47,093 nucleotides of DNA from Candidatus Dormiibacter inghamiae (GTDB lineage Bacteria > Chloroflexota > Dormibacteria > Dormibacterales > Dormibacteraceae), in contig JAEKNQ010000058.1 in the NCBI GenBank assembly GCA_016464825.1, positions 1 to 47,093 of the forward strand. Direction: 5' to 3'. The notes below the pieces were generated by a model that was not told where the DNA came from, searched no databases, and saw only the letters and a list, made by a program, of their open reading frames with translations. A program made the position numbers and the translations under genes. Positions 1-7,881 of the stretch are shown here, piece by piece; position 1 is the first letter of the stretch; each line of letters begins with the position of its first letter.

Positions 1-448
1 TGAGCGGAGGATAGCCCGTCCAGCCGGCGTCCAGCGCGCCGCCGGTGAAGAACCCGGTGTAGTAGATCGCGATCGAGATCGGTATCAGCCAGAAGCCGAG
101 CAGGTTGACACGCGGAAAGGCCATGTCGCGCGCTCCGATCAGGAGCGGCACGAAGTAATTGGCGATTCCGGTCATGAAGATGGTCACGAAGAAGAAGATC
201 ATCGTCGTGCCGTGCGCCGACAGCAGCTGGTTGTAGGTCTCGGCGTCGATGACCTTCAAGTTCGGCTGCGCGAGCTGGATGCGCATCACCAGGGCCAGGA
301 TGCCGCCGATAACGAAGGCCAGCATGCCTGTGGTCATGTACATGATCCCGATCAGCTTGTGATCGGTCGTCGTCAGCCAGAGGCTGACGGGCTTGAAGAA
401 GGTGTCGTCGTAGCTTTTCGGTCGGGGTGGCGCTAGAACACTCGCCAT
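1..448 (-). CDS. coxA: Cytochrome c oxidase subunit I, N-terminal part (cut by window start)
   Basis: Catalytic subunit of the aa3-type haem-copper oxidase in the cytoplasmic membrane; it reduces O2 to water and pumps protons. The 149 residues visible carry the family's N-terminal signature: TTDHKLIGIMY before helix I, then LLSAHGTTMIFFF in helix II (the His here is a haem a ligand), then GIANYFVPLLIGARDMAFPR. The ATG at 446-448 is preceded by AGGAGAG at good spacing. The start overlaps the 3' end of coxB by 16 bases, so the two are translationally linked as coxB-coxA. The rest of the gene lies to the left of the window. Assignment is firm from the motifs. Confidence 0.96.
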   Translation of the reverse strand, partial: MASVLAPPRPKSYDDTFFKPVSLWLTTTDHKLIGIMYMTTGMLAFVIGGILALVMRIQLAQPNLKVIDAETYNQLLSAHGTTMIFFFVTIFMTGIANYFVPLLIGARDMAFPRVNLLGFWLIPISIAIYYTGFFTGGALDAGWTGYPPL

Positions 449-1419
449 CTATCTCTCTCCTGCCATGAACTGGCGCCCTGGCCAGTGGGGGAATAGCCGG
501 TGCCGCTGGGACGTGGCGAAGGGCTCGCGCCGGCTCCTGGCGAAGCGGCGGGGGAGCCACTCGGAGCTGCACTCGAGCTGGAACTTGGCGACGGCGCCGC
601 CGACGGAGACGGGGCTGTTGACGGGGAAGGAGCCCCGGCCTTGGCCTTCGCCTCCAGGCTCGTGCGCTTGAACGCCTCGTAATCGGCGTCTGACACCGCC
701 TTCACGCGGATCTGCATTGTGTAGTGGCCCTGTCCGCAGAGCTCGGTGCACTCGCCCCGCCACTCTCCTGGCCGATCGACTTTGAACCACATCAGGTTCT
801 GGTAACCAGGCACCAGATCCGTCTTGCCCGCCAAGTCAGGGACCCAGAAGCCGTGGATCACGTCCTTGGAGTCCAACCGGAGTCGAACGAGCTTGCCGAT
901 GGGGATGACGAGCGGCGTCGGCTGCAGGCCCTCCGAGCTGACTGTGAAGCCCTCCGGATAGGTGTAGTCCCAGCCGTACCGGTGGCCCACCACGTGGATG
1001 TCGACGTCCGGGTTGTCCGAAGCGGACGCTGTGTAGTCGCGCTGAAGGGTTATGAATGAGAACAGGCCTATGAGGAAGACGATGAGCAGCGGTCCCGCTG
1101 TCCAGCCGATCTCCAAGAGCCGGTGGCCGTGCCACTGCGGCGGCTGGTAATCCTTGGGCTGGCGGCTGCGCCGGAAGCGGATGAGCACCGTCAGTAGCAG
1201 GCCTTCGACGAGCAGGAAGATCAGGATGGCGAAAACCGAGATGAGCAGGTAGAGGTCGTAGATGTGGCGGCCGTTGGGCGAATTCCCCTTGGGGACTATC
1301 GGGCTCAGACCGCTGCCGCCGCTCTCGGCAGCCGACGCGGCGGTGGCCAAGGTCAGCCCGAACAGGGCCACCAAGGGCAACGCGATTAGAGCGCGACGAA
1401 GCCAGGCCTGCCCACGCAT
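433..1419 (-). CDS. coxB: Cytochrome c oxidase subunit II
   Basis: Carries the CuA centre that accepts electrons from cytochrome c. Starting at the ATG at 1417-1419 gives 328 residues with an N-terminal signal/anchor (about 7-31) and two membrane helices (about 55-80 and 108-125). A periplasm-side cupredoxin domain follows, with the electron-entry stretch GHRYGWDYTYPEGF and the CuA ligands His189, Cys224, Glu226, Cys228, His232 and Met235 (CTELCGQGHYTM). Longer upstream reading is open but would put residues before the signal peptide, so I reject it. The last 65 residues are a Ser/Pro/Ala-rich low-complexity tail, longer than usual. It is cotranscribed with coxA. There is no cytochrome c domain at the C-terminus. 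Confidence 0.95.
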   Translation of the reverse strand: MRGQAWLRRALIALPLVALFGLTLATAASAAESGGSGLSPIVPKGNSPNGRHIYDLYLLISVFAILIFLLVEGLLLTVLIRFRRSRQPKDYQPPQWHGHRLLEIGWTAGPLLIVFLIGLFSFITLQRDYTASASDNPDVDIHVVGHRYGWDYTYPEGFTVSSEGLQPTPLVIPIGKLVRLRLDSKDVIHGFWVPDLAGKTDLVPGYQNLMWFKVDRPGEWRGECTELCGQGHYTMQIRVKAVSDADYEAFKRTSLEAKAKAGAPSPSTAPSPSAAPSPSSSSSAAPSGSPAASPGAGASPSPRPSGTGYSPTGQGASSWQERDRWRVF

Positions 1420-1576
1420 CACCCCAAGTATAGGGATGGCCCCAAATCCGCCAAGCTGTCGCAAGAGCTGCCTGGGATGGGTTTTCCGAGCCCAGGAGTT
1501 GGCCGCCAGAAGTCGGCTTGGGCGACCTCGGTGGGGACACGTTCGACCCTTACTGTCGACTAGAATCGCAGGCAAA
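1420..1576. promoter_or_regulatory. Divergent control region between the two cox arms
   Basis: This 157-base gap separates coxBA (leftward) from the Zn-ribbon subunit/coxC pair (rightward), so promoters for both must lie here. A TAGAAT hexamer at 1561-1566, 10 bases before the rightward GTG start, resembles a -10 box. The same hexamer precedes tRNA-Val (5353) and tRNA-Glu (14135). No convincing -35 box is visible. This is an inference from layout. Confidence 0.4.
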
Positions 1577-2137
1577 GTGTCTCGAGCGACCAAGCCCACC
1601 TTCGTGGACGTCAACAGTCCTGCGCTGGCGATCAATTGCCCGAACTGCGGTCTCCTCACAGCCCGCTTCGGCCAGTACTGCCGTAACTGCGGCTACTCGA
1701 TCTGGCCGTCGAGCCGATTCGCCTCGGCCGCGTTCCAGGCCTGGCGAGAGGTCGATCCCGCCCGCCGGGACTGCAGCCGCTTCGATCTCGAGCCGCCGCT
1801 CAGACCCGAAGATCAGGTGGTGGTGGTCGACTTCGACCGGAAGGCGCATGAGCTCGGCATTCACATGCCACCCGGCTCCAGCTATCCCATCATCATCTGC
1901 CTCGGCCTGTTCTTCATGGCCCTTGCCGCCGTTCCCTTTGCTACGCCTGCCCGGCTGGTGCTCGCCGTCATCGGCCTCGCCATCTTCTTGTTCGGTGTCA
2001 TCGGTTGGGTGGTCGTCGAGGACACCCGGCACTTTCCGGGCTTCGAGGCGGCGAGCCAGGGTGCCCACACAGAAGCGATGGCAGCCGCCCCGGCGGCGGC
2101 TCAGCCCACGGAAACTCGCGTCGAGGAGGTCCACTGA
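1577..2137 (+). CDS. Zinc-ribbon, two-helix membrane protein; probable accessory cytochrome oxidase subunit (IV-like)
   Basis: 186 residues from the GTG at 1577. A zinc ribbon of CPNC (21-24) and CRNC (35-38) comes first, then an acidic linker, then two membrane helices (about 103-121 and 125-147) and an Ala-rich tail. The stop TGA overlaps the ATG of coxC (TGATG), so translation is coupled to oxidase subunit III. That position and the two-helix C-terminal half suggest the small subunit IV (CtaF/CoxD-like). A zinc ribbon on such a subunit is unusual. There is no ATG near the front, and GTG at 1604 is an alternative start. Subunit identity is inferred from position, not from a recognised family motif. 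Confidence 0.65.
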   Translation: MSRATKPTFVDVNSPALAINCPNCGLLTARFGQYCRNCGYSIWPSSRFASAAFQAWREVDPARRDCSRFDLEPPLRPEDQVVVVDFDRKAHELGIHMPPGSSYPIIICLGLFFMALAAVPFATPARLVLAVIGLAIFLFGVIGWVVVEDTRHFPGFEAASQGAHTEAMAAAPAAAQPTETRVEEVH

Positions 2138-2943
2138 TGGCGGTCGCCCAGGCACCGCGGGCGCACTTCGAGCCGGCGCCAAAGGAGCCCAGCTTCCACG
2201 TCGGCGTCATGGGCATGTACATCTTCCTGGCCTCCGAAGTCATGTTCTTCGGCAGCCTGTTCGCCGTCTACGCCTACCTCTTCGCTTCCCACGGCCAGTG
2301 GCCGCCGCCCGGGACCAAGGCTGTCGAGTACTGGCCGCTGCCCACCATCAACACAGCTGTCCTGCTCTCCAGCGGCATCACGTGCCACTTCGGACTGGAA
2401 GCGCTGCGCCACGGTTCGCGCCTGGGCAAGGGCGCCCTGGTGGCCGCTGGCGCGTTGGCTTTCTTCGGCGGCGCCGACCTGCTGTTCGCCGCGATTTCGG
2501 CCGTGTCGGGTTTGTGGTTCGAGGTCGGCCTGGCTCTGTTCGGCGCGATCATCCAGGGCGCCTGCATAGCCGTTGCCTTCAGCGTCGGGCCGTTCGGCGC
2601 TCCGCGCATGACCTTCTATGGGCTCTGGATCGGCACCATCCTCCTCGGCGTGGCCTTCGAGGCCGGCCAGGCCTTCGAGTTCGCGACCGCCCACATCAAG
2701 CTGACCACCAACCAGTTCGCCAGCGCCTTCTTCACCATGACGGGGTTCCACGGGGGCCACGTGGCGGGTGGCTTGATCCTGCTGACCCTGGTCCTGGGTA
2801 GGGCGCTGAAGGGACAGTTCGATACCCAGCACCACGTCGGCCCGGCGGCGATCACTCTCTACTGGCACTTCGTCGACCTGGTCTGGATCTTCCTGTACGG
2901 CATTCTCTACTTCGCGATCGGCGTCAGCGCAAGCGCCCACTGA
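2137..2943 (+). CDS. coxC: Cytochrome c oxidase subunit III
   Basis: 268 residues with the family's alternating helices. The first helix, after a short hydrophilic N-terminus, carries GMYIFLASEVMFFGSL, with the conserved Glu of subunit III. TMTGFHGGHVAGG and LYWHFVDLVWIFLYGILY at the C-terminus are hallmark motifs. The start ATG at 2137 sits behind GAGGAGGT (2122-2129) and shares a base with the upstream stop. Subunit III stabilises the catalytic core and its proton uptake. The short form here has a five- or six-helix pattern typical of actinobacterial/chloroflexal oxidases. No further oxidase gene follows; the next gene is convergent. Confidence 0.95.
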   Translation: MAVAQAPRAHFEPAPKEPSFHVGVMGMYIFLASEVMFFGSLFAVYAYLFASHGQWPPPGTKAVEYWPLPTINTAVLLSSGITCHFGLEALRHGSRLGKGALVAAGALAFFGGADLLFAAISAVSGLWFEVGLALFGAIIQGACIAVAFSVGPFGAPRMTFYGLWIGTILLGVAFEAGQAFEFATAHIKLTTNQFASAFFTMTGFHGGHVAGGLILLTLVLGRALKGQFDTQHHVGPAAITLYWHFVDLVWIFLYGILYFAIGVSASAH

Positions 2944-2963
2944 GGTTCAGCCGTCGCTGGGCA

Positions 2964-2989
2964 GGGGCGAGGTTTTCGGGAGCCGCCCC
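2964..2989. terminator. Possible hairpin between convergent coxC and FKBP genes
   Basis: GGGGCG (2964-2969) and CGCCCC (2984-2989) can form a 6-bp stem around a 14-base loop, 20 bases after coxC stops. There is no T tract. It could serve both convergent genes. Weak evidence. Confidence 0.3.
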
Positions 2990-3025
2990 GCCCTTTAGCC
3001 GCGTCTTGCTGAGAGAGAGGTGTGG

Positions 3026-3589
3026 CTAGGGGGTTGGGGTTGGCGTCGGCTGCGGCCCTGCCTCGATCTTCTCCACCCGGATGATGAAGATCAGGATCGC
3101 GTTCGCCGGGATGGGTCCCGAGCCCTGACTGCCGTAGGCAAGGTCGGGCGGGATCGTGAGCCGGCGCTCCCCGTGCACGCGCATTCCGGGCACGCCCTCA
3201 TTCCAGCCCGGGATCACTGGCGTGCAGTCGCCGCTGGGCTGCGCGGCCGAGCTGAGGATGGCGCAAAGCGTCTGGTTGCGATCCAGGCTCGAGTCGAACT
3301 CCTGACCGCTGGAGAGCCAGCCTGTGTAGTTGACCCGAACCGACGAGCCAGGTTGCACCTTGTCCCCAGTGCCGATCTTGAGGTCGACGTACTGCAGGCC
3401 GTCGGGGAAGGTGACCTTCTTGCCGTCGGCTCCCATGTCGAACGTGAAGGCGCCGGGCGAGGGAGTCGGTGTCGCGACCTGGACGCCGGCGGTCGGTCCG
3501 GCGTTGGCGCTGCTGCCGGGATCGGGATAGCCGCAGGCGCTGAGCCCCAGCAGCAGCAGCAAGGAGCTGGCAGCGCCGAATCGCCTCAT
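3026..3589 (-). CDS. FKBP-type peptidyl-prolyl isomerase lipoprotein
   Basis: 187 residues. A lipoprotein signal with lipobox LSAC (Cys19) is followed by a Pro/Thr linker and one FKBP domain (about 65-180). The domain contains VRVNYTGWLSSGQEFDSS, VIPGWNEGVPGMRVHGERRL, IPPDLAYG and the usual C-terminal strand. It should catalyse proline isomerisation, and so protein folding, on the outer face of the membrane. Its ATG overlaps the stop of the cyclophilin gene by four bases (ATGA), making a two-isomerase operon behind an MFS transporter. A Cys-containing insert (LCAILSSAAQPSGDC) sits between two core strands, and its two Cys could pair outside the cell. Confidence 0.92.
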   Translation of the reverse strand: MRRFGAASSLLLLLGLSACGYPDPGSSANAGPTAGVQVATPTPSPGAFTFDMGADGKKVTFPDGLQYVDLKIGTGDKVQPGSSVRVNYTGWLSSGQEFDSSLDRNQTLCAILSSAAQPSGDCTPVIPGWNEGVPGMRVHGERRLTIPPDLAYGSQGSGPIPANAILIFIIRVEKIEAGPQPTPTPTP

Positions 3590-4065
3590 GCCTCGCCGAT
3601 CTCGATGCTCTGAATCTCGTCTCCGGGCTTGATCTTCGCCAGAACCTCCAGACCCGAGCGCACCCGGCCGAAGTGGTTGTAGACGCCCGAGCGAGCGAGA
3701 TGCGGAGCGTCCTCCAGCACCAAGAAGAACTGCGAGCCACTCACGCCGAGAGCGCTGGAGGCCATCGCCAGTGAGCCCTTGGTGAAGGTGGCCGGATTGG
3801 TCTCGTCGGGCAGCTTGTACGGCGGCCCACCTGTGCCGTCGCCGTCAGGGTCACCGCCCTGGACCACGAAGCCAGGCACCACCCGATGAAACGTGAGCCC
3901 GTTGTAGAAGCCGCTGCGCGCCAGGTGGACAAAGTTGTTGACGGTGACCGGGGCAGCCATCGGCGCCAGATCCACCTGAACCTCACCATGGACCGTCGTA
4001 AGCCGCGCTGTGTAGGACCTCTCGCTGTCGATCGACATGGGCGGCGGGGAGGAGGATTGGTTCAC
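3586..4065 (-). CDS. Cyclophilin-type peptidyl-prolyl isomerase
   Basis: 159 residues covering one short bacterial cyclophilin domain: VNNFVHLARSGFYNGLTFHRVVPGFVVQGGDPDGDGTGG with the catalytic Arg in FHRV, then GSLAMASS, GSQFFLVL and FGRVRSGLEVL. No signal peptide is visible, so it is likely cytoplasmic. The GTG at 4065 lies 12 bases after the MFS stop; an ATG at 4038 (MSIDSERSY) is an equally good alternative and would trim a Ser/Pro-rich start. It overlaps the FKBP gene by four bases. The two isomerases belong to different fold families with the same activity, one inside and one outside the cell. Confidence 0.93.
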   Translation of the reverse strand: MNQSSSPPPMSIDSERSYTARLTTVHGEVQVDLAPMAAPVTVNNFVHLARSGFYNGLTFHRVVPGFVVQGGDPDGDGTGGPPYKLPDETNPATFTKGSLAMASSALGVSGSQFFLVLEDAPHLARSGVYNHFGRVRSGLEVLAKIKPGDEIQSIEIGEA

Positions 4066-4077
4066 AACTGGGCAATC

Positions 4078-5319
4078 CTACCGAGCGGGCTCCCGCACGC
4101 GTGCCACCAGGACTGCCGCCAGGAGCAGGGTGGCGCCGGCCAGGCAAAGGAGACCTGTCGATGGGCCCCAGCGAGCGGCGATGCTGCCACCGCCGAGCGG
4201 TCCCAGAGCGAATCCGAGCGCAGTCGCGCTCGAACTGAAGCCGAAGATGCGGGCTTGGATCGAAGCGGGCACCTCCAGTCCGAGCATCGCCGAGAGCGCC
4301 GGACTCGTGGCTCCGAACATGAGGCCGAGGAAGCCGGCGCTGAGCACCATCGTCCAGGCCATGGTGCCGAGGCCGGCGAGCGCCAGCCCAGCCCCCACAC
4401 CCAGCGCGGTAACTACAGCCAGGCGCCGGTAGCCGAGGCGCCGAGCAAAAGGGGCATAGAGCACAGCTGCCGCTGCGCTGCTCAAGCCCGAGATGCCAAA
4501 GGCGACGCCGGTGATCGTGGCGGCGCCGCTGGGTATCACGGTGAGCAACTTTAGGACAAGCAGCGGACTGAAGCCGCTGTAAGCCGTCTGGAGAATGGCC
4601 TGACAGATGAGGAGCGCGCCGATCGCGGCCAGGGCATGGGGACCGCTCTGCCGGAGCGTGGTCAGGGCAGTCCCTGCCTTGGCTGTGCTGCGCGGGACCA
4701 TTGTCTCCCTGATCAGCAGCGCAGCGCCCAGCGCGGCCAGGGCCAGCATTCCGCCGCCAACCCAGAAGACCGCGCGCAGCCCCAGCTGGCCGGCCGCGAT
4801 GCCGCCCAGGAAAGGCCCCATCGCCGAGCCCACGGCAACCGCCGAGGTGAGGACACCCAGCGCCCAGCCAACTCGGGCCCGCGGCGTTCCCGTAGCGACC
4901 AGGGCGGTCGCCGCTCCGACAGTGCCGGAGCTGGCTCCCTGCAAGAAGCGCAGCACTATCACGTCTCCCGGCCCGCGGGCAAAACCGAGGAGAGTGAGGG
5001 TGACCGCCCCGCCGATCATCGCCCGCACCAGCATCGACTTGCGACCGTAGCGGTCGGCGACGATGCCCCAGAGGGGGCTGGCGACCATCAGCGCCAGTCC
5101 CGAGGCGCCACCGGCCAGCCCTGAGAAGAAGGCGAGTTGGTCCTGGCGGTGGACGCCCAGGTCCTTCAGATAGAGAGGTAAGAAGGGAAAGGCGAAAGCG
5201 AAGCCGAGGATGGCGGTGAACTGCGCGACCCAGAGTACAGCCAGGTTGCGCCGCCAGTCGGGGAGGCGTGGCTCTGGCTCTGGCTCTGGCGGCGGGGCCG
5301 GCTGGGGGTGGGCGGTCAC
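4078..5319 (-). CDS. Major facilitator superfamily transporter (drug-efflux type)
   Basis: 413 residues with a 12-helix pattern. MFS motif A is clear between helices 2 and 3 (GIVADRYGRKSM), and the N-terminal half carries LRFLQGASSGTVGAA (motif B-like Arg) in helix 4 and GWALGVLTSAVAVGSAMGPFLGG (motif C-like) in helix 5. Those features favour a proton-coupled drug/metabolite exporter. The N-terminus is a Pro-Glu repeat (about 7-16) encoded by a tandem CTGGCT-type repeat near 5275-5291. The start is GTG. It is first in an apparent operon with the two prolyl isomerases. The substrate is not predictable. Confidence 0.88.
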   Translation of the reverse strand: MTAHPQPAPPPEPEPEPRLPDWRRNLAVLWVAQFTAILGFAFAFPFLPLYLKDLGVHRQDQLAFFSGLAGGASGLALMVASPLWGIVADRYGRKSMLVRAMIGGAVTLTLLGFARGPGDVIVLRFLQGASSGTVGAATALVATGTPRARVGWALGVLTSAVAVGSAMGPFLGGIAAGQLGLRAVFWVGGGMLALAALGAALLIRETMVPRSTAKAGTALTTLRQSGPHALAAIGALLICQAILQTAYSGFSPLLVLKLLTVIPSGAATITGVAFGISGLSSAAAAVLYAPFARRLGYRRLAVVTALGVGAGLALAGLGTMAWTMVLSAGFLGLMFGATSPALSAMLGLEVPASIQARIFGFSSSATALGFALGPLGGGSIAARWGPSTGLLCLAGATLLLAAVLVARVREPAR

Positions 5320-5375
5320 GCGCCAAAGAGAGAGGGCCGGACCACTACTGTCTAGAATAGGCGCCGGCGTCGCCA

Positions 5376-5451
5376 GGGCGGCTAGCTCAGCTGGGAGAGC
5401 GCTAGCTTGACATGCTAGAGGTCGGCGGTTCGATCCCGTCGCCGCCCACCA
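5376..5451 (+). tRNA. tRNA-Val (anticodon GAC)
   Basis: A 76-base cloverleaf. The acceptor GGGCGGC/GCCGCCC closes, the D-arm is GCTC-AGCTGGGA-GAGC, and the anticodon stem CTAGC/GCTAG encloses TTGACAT, giving GAC. The T-loop is TTCGATC, and CCA is encoded (5449-5451). A TAGAAT box lies at 5353-5358. Confidence 0.97.
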
Positions 5452-5628
5452 CGCCTCAGCTTGGCGGTCGGGTGTGCACCGGAGCGCTGGGGGAGATGAT
5501 CAGGCGCTCGAACAGAGTGAGTCGTGCCGGGCCGTCAACCGGGATACCTGAACCCGCAGGCGTTCCTCCCTCGGGGCGCCGGGTGCTCGGCATGCGGCCG
5601 GTACAGTTCCGTTGTGGGGAGGTACGCA

Positions 5629-5807
5629 TGAGCGAAAGCTCCCAGAGCAGTGAGTCCCAACGCTGGCGACCTTGCGATACCGATCCACAGCCGGGCGCCC
5701 ACGGCAGTAAGGCCGATGGCCCGGGCTGCCCCCGCCGCTTCAGCGGCGACATCGGGCTGCCCGAGGACTGCTCTGGCGGCGCGTCGGTGCGGCTTCGCAT
5801 CGGCTGA
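5629..5807 (+). CDS. Small hydrophilic hypothetical protein, coupled to the methyltransferase gene
   Basis: 59 residues from an ATG behind a strong GGGGAGGT (5615-5622). The stop TGA shares a base with the ATG of the next gene (TGATG), a typical coupling arrangement. The peptide is Ser/Gly/Pro-rich with three Cys and no membrane helix, and no family is recognised. It may be a real leader protein or only a translated leader driving the downstream gene. It is the only candidate gene between tRNA-Val and the methyltransferase; the rest of 5452-5628 shows nothing. Confidence 0.42.
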
Positions 5808-6280
5808 TGGAGAGCAAACCCATCACGCAGCGCGGGCCGGGCGTCATCGCTCCACCGCCCCTGCTCTTCCTGGCACCGCTGCTGGGCGGCTTCCTCCTGG
5901 ATCGGCTCCTGCCGCCCCCGCCCCTGCCCCGAGCGCTGCGCGTCGCGGGGCTGCCTTTGGGAGCTGCCGGGATCGGTCTGGCCGGCTGGTTCGTCGCAAC
6001 CATGCAACGGGCAGGTACTCCAGTCGATGTGACCAAGCCGCCGACCGCCTTGGTGCAAGACGGTCCTTTCCGGCGCACCCGCAACCCTGGCTACGTCGGA
6101 ATGGCCCTCGGCTACTTGGGTTTGGCCCTGGCGGCGGGTGGTCGGTGGCCGCTGATCTTGCTGCCTGGCGTCCTGACGGTGGTGGATCGGGGCGTCATCC
6201 AGCGCGAGGAGCGCTATTTGGAGCAGCGGTTCGGAGCCGACTACACGGGGTACCGGCAGCGCGCCCGGCGCTGGCTCTGA
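5807..6280 (+). CDS. Isoprenylcysteine carboxyl methyltransferase-family membrane protein
   Basis: 157 residues with about four membrane segments. The C-terminal half holds the ICMT/phospholipid-methyltransferase signature: GPFRRTRNPGYVGMAL, then a helix, then EERYLEQRFGADYTGYRQRARRW. These residues bind SAM at the membrane surface. In bacteria the family's substrates are mostly unknown lipids or small hydrophobic molecules, since bacteria lack prenylated CAAX proteins. It is followed nine bases later by an SDR gene on the same strand, suggesting a small biosynthetic or modification unit. Family assignment is firm; the substrate is unknown. Confidence 0.85.
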   Translation: MESKPITQRGPGVIAPPPLLFLAPLLGGFLLDRLLPPPPLPRALRVAGLPLGAAGIGLAGWFVATMQRAGTPVDVTKPPTALVQDGPFRRTRNPGYVGMALGYLGLALAAGGRWPLILLPGVLTVVDRGVIQREERYLEQRFGADYTGYRQRARRWL

Positions 6281-6289
6281 GCTGCCAGT

Positions 6290-7057
6290 ATGGGACGGCT
6301 GGACGGCAAGGTCGCCGTCATCACTGGTGCCGCCGCTGGTATCGGGCGCGAGGCCGCGCTGCTCTTCATGGAGGAAGGGGCGCGAGTCTGCGTCGCCGAC
6401 ATGAGGCAGCCAGAAGGTGAGCTGACAGCCGACCAGTCTCGGCACGCCTTTTTCCACGAGGTTGACGTCAGCGACTCCGAGAGCGTCAGTGCCATGTACG
6501 CCGAGACCGTCCGGCGCTACGGCGGCATTGACGTGCTCTACAACAACGCGGGCATCATGCCGCCCGAGGATGGCTCCATCCTGGTCACCGGGCCTGATGC
6601 CTGGGATCGCGTCCAGGCCGTCAACGCCAAGGGGGTGTACCTCTGCTGCAGGTACGGCATCCCGCACCTGCTGGAGCGCGGCGGCGGCTCTGTGATCAAC
6701 GTCGCCTCCTTCGTCGCGCTCGTCGGGGCGGCCACCTCGCAGATCGCCTACACCGCTTCCAAGGGGGCGGTTCTTTCTCTCAGCCGCGAGCTCGCTGTGC
6801 AGTTCGCGCGCCAGGGTGTCCGCGTCAACGCGCTCTGCCCCGGACCGGTCGCGACGCCGCTGCTGACGCGCCTTTTCGCGGACGATCCGGACGCGTACGA
6901 GCGGCGCCGGATCCACCTGCCGATGGGAAGGCTGGCCACGCCGCGCGAGATCGCAAGCGCCGCCCTGTTTCTGGCCGGAGACGAGTCCTCCTACGTGAAC
7001 GGCGCTACGTTCTTGGTCGACGGCGGGCTGACTGCCGCTTACGTCACACCCGAGTAG
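6290..7057 (+). CDS. Short-chain dehydrogenase/reductase (SDR, classical)
   Basis: 255 residues, the usual length of classical SDRs. The NAD(P)-binding motif TGAAAGIG occupies 12-19, DV follows strand 4, and NNAG comes next. The catalytic triad is Ser in VINVASF and Tyr/Lys in YTASK. PG-PVATPL follows the active site, and the C-terminus is the substrate-binding LAGDESSYVNGATFLVDGGL. An Asp at the end of strand 2 (VADM) favours NAD over NADP. It oxidises or reduces an unidentified alcohol or ketone. It lies nine bases behind the ICMT-like gene and is probably cotranscribed with it. Confidence 0.92.
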   Translation: MGRLDGKVAVITGAAAGIGREAALLFMEEGARVCVADMRQPEGELTADQSRHAFFHEVDVSDSESVSAMYAETVRRYGGIDVLYNNAGIMPPEDGSILVTGPDAWDRVQAVNAKGVYLCCRYGIPHLLERGGGSVINVASFVALVGAATSQIAYTASKGAVLSLSRELAVQFARQGVRVNALCPGPVATPLLTRLFADDPDAYERRRIHLPMGRLATPREIASAALFLAGDESSYVNGATFLVDGGLTAAYVTPE

Positions 7058-7062
7058 AGCTC

Positions 7063-7103
7063 GCAGACGCCCATGATGCCGGGCCAGCATCAGCCCGGTC
7101 TGC
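7063..7103. terminator. Hairpin between convergent SDR and methyltransferase genes
   Basis: Nested inverted repeats: GCAGAC (7063-7068) with GTCTGC (7098-7103), and inside them CCGGGC (7079-7084) with GCCCGG (7093-7098). It falls in the gap between two convergent genes and has no T tract. Possible bidirectional terminator. Confidence 0.35.
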
Positions 7104-7161
7104 GGTTCGCGTGGTGCGGGCAATCGTTCGAAGCCCAGCCGGCCAAGCAGGGCCGCCTTGG

Positions 7162-7785
7162 CTAGGCGGTTCGACGCGCGATCACGTGGTAGACGTGCCA
7201 GTGCTTGGTGGTGCCAAAGGCAGTCTCGCCGTCCTTGTCCTCCTCGGACAGCTCCATGAGCTCCAGGTCGGTGAGCATGGCCTCCACTTCGGCCCGGGTG
7301 ACGAAGGTCCTGTGATCTCCGGCTACGTTCCACTCGTCATGTGGTCCGAAGAAGTTAGCTGCCAGCACCGCTTTCGGTCGGAGGGCGGCGATCAACCGAG
7401 CCACGCAACCCTTGAAGAGATCGGAGCAAATGAAGGGCAATGCGTATTGGGCGTTGATCAGGTCGTAGGTCATTGGTTGAAAGTCCTCGATCCTCGACTG
7501 GATGAAATCCAGACGGGCTTGATGCGGCATCTGACTCAGGGCGGCCCCGGCCCAGGCTGAGGAGTCGACAGCTGTCACGGTGAAGCCCCGGTTCAGCAGG
7601 TGCTCAGTGTCCCGTCCGGCTCCGCAGCCCAAATCGAGGGCGTCGCCGCCGCCAACCTGGTCAGCCGCCCGAACCAAACGCGGCCACGGCGGCTGCCCCT
7701 TAGTGAGCTGAATGAACTTCCGCGCAGCGGCATCGTCAGGTACAGAAGGCAACTCAGATGCCCCGCTGCCCCCCGCTGCGATCAC
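7162..7785 (-). CDS. Class I SAM-dependent methyltransferase (TehB-like)
   Basis: 207 residues with a Rossmann-type SAM fold. Motif I is ALDLGCGAGRDTEHLL (about 49-64), an acidic residue closes strand 2 (TAVDSS), and the fourth strand reads DLINAQYALPF. The N-terminal FIQLTKGQPPWPRL resembles the tellurite-resistance TehB/thiopurine methyltransferase group. It is a cytoplasmic enzyme with an unknown acceptor. The first in-frame start is GTG, with no clear ribosome binding site, so the true start may be a few codons in. It is flanked by a convergent SDR and the envelope-stress operon and shows no obvious link to either. Confidence 0.82.
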   Translation of the reverse strand: MIAAGGSGASELPSVPDDAAARKFIQLTKGQPPWPRLVRAADQVGGGDALDLGCGAGRDTEHLLNRGFTVTAVDSSAWAGAALSQMPHQARLDFIQSRIEDFQPMTYDLINAQYALPFICSDLFKGCVARLIAALRPKAVLAANFFGPHDEWNVAGDHRTFVTRAEVEAMLTDLELMELSEEDKDGETAFGTTKHWHVYHVIARRTA

Positions 7786-7881
7786 CCGCCCGAAGCTTTG
7801 AGCGCGCGGGGGCCCCTCAGCTGCCGCCCGTTTCTTTGGAAGCCATCACATCGCTGCCTGCGGGAGCCGGCGAAGCAGCCG

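Noticed and set aside
1518..2801. A 427-codon plus-strand frame over the Zn-ribbon gene and coxC
   Set aside because: Ser/Arg/Pro-rich, and frame-shifted relative to coxC, which has all subunit III motifs.
3983..5326. A 447-codon minus-strand frame overlapping the MFS transporter
   Set aside because: The neighbouring frame (4078-5319) has motif A, hydrophobic periodicity and family motifs; this one is Arg/Gly-rich with no helices.
5456..7333. A 625-codon open frame on the minus strand over the methyltransferase and SDR genes
   Set aside because: It mirrors two clearly coding genes on the plus strand, has no domain resemblance, and is Arg/Gly/Asp-rich as expected of antisense frames in GC-rich DNA.
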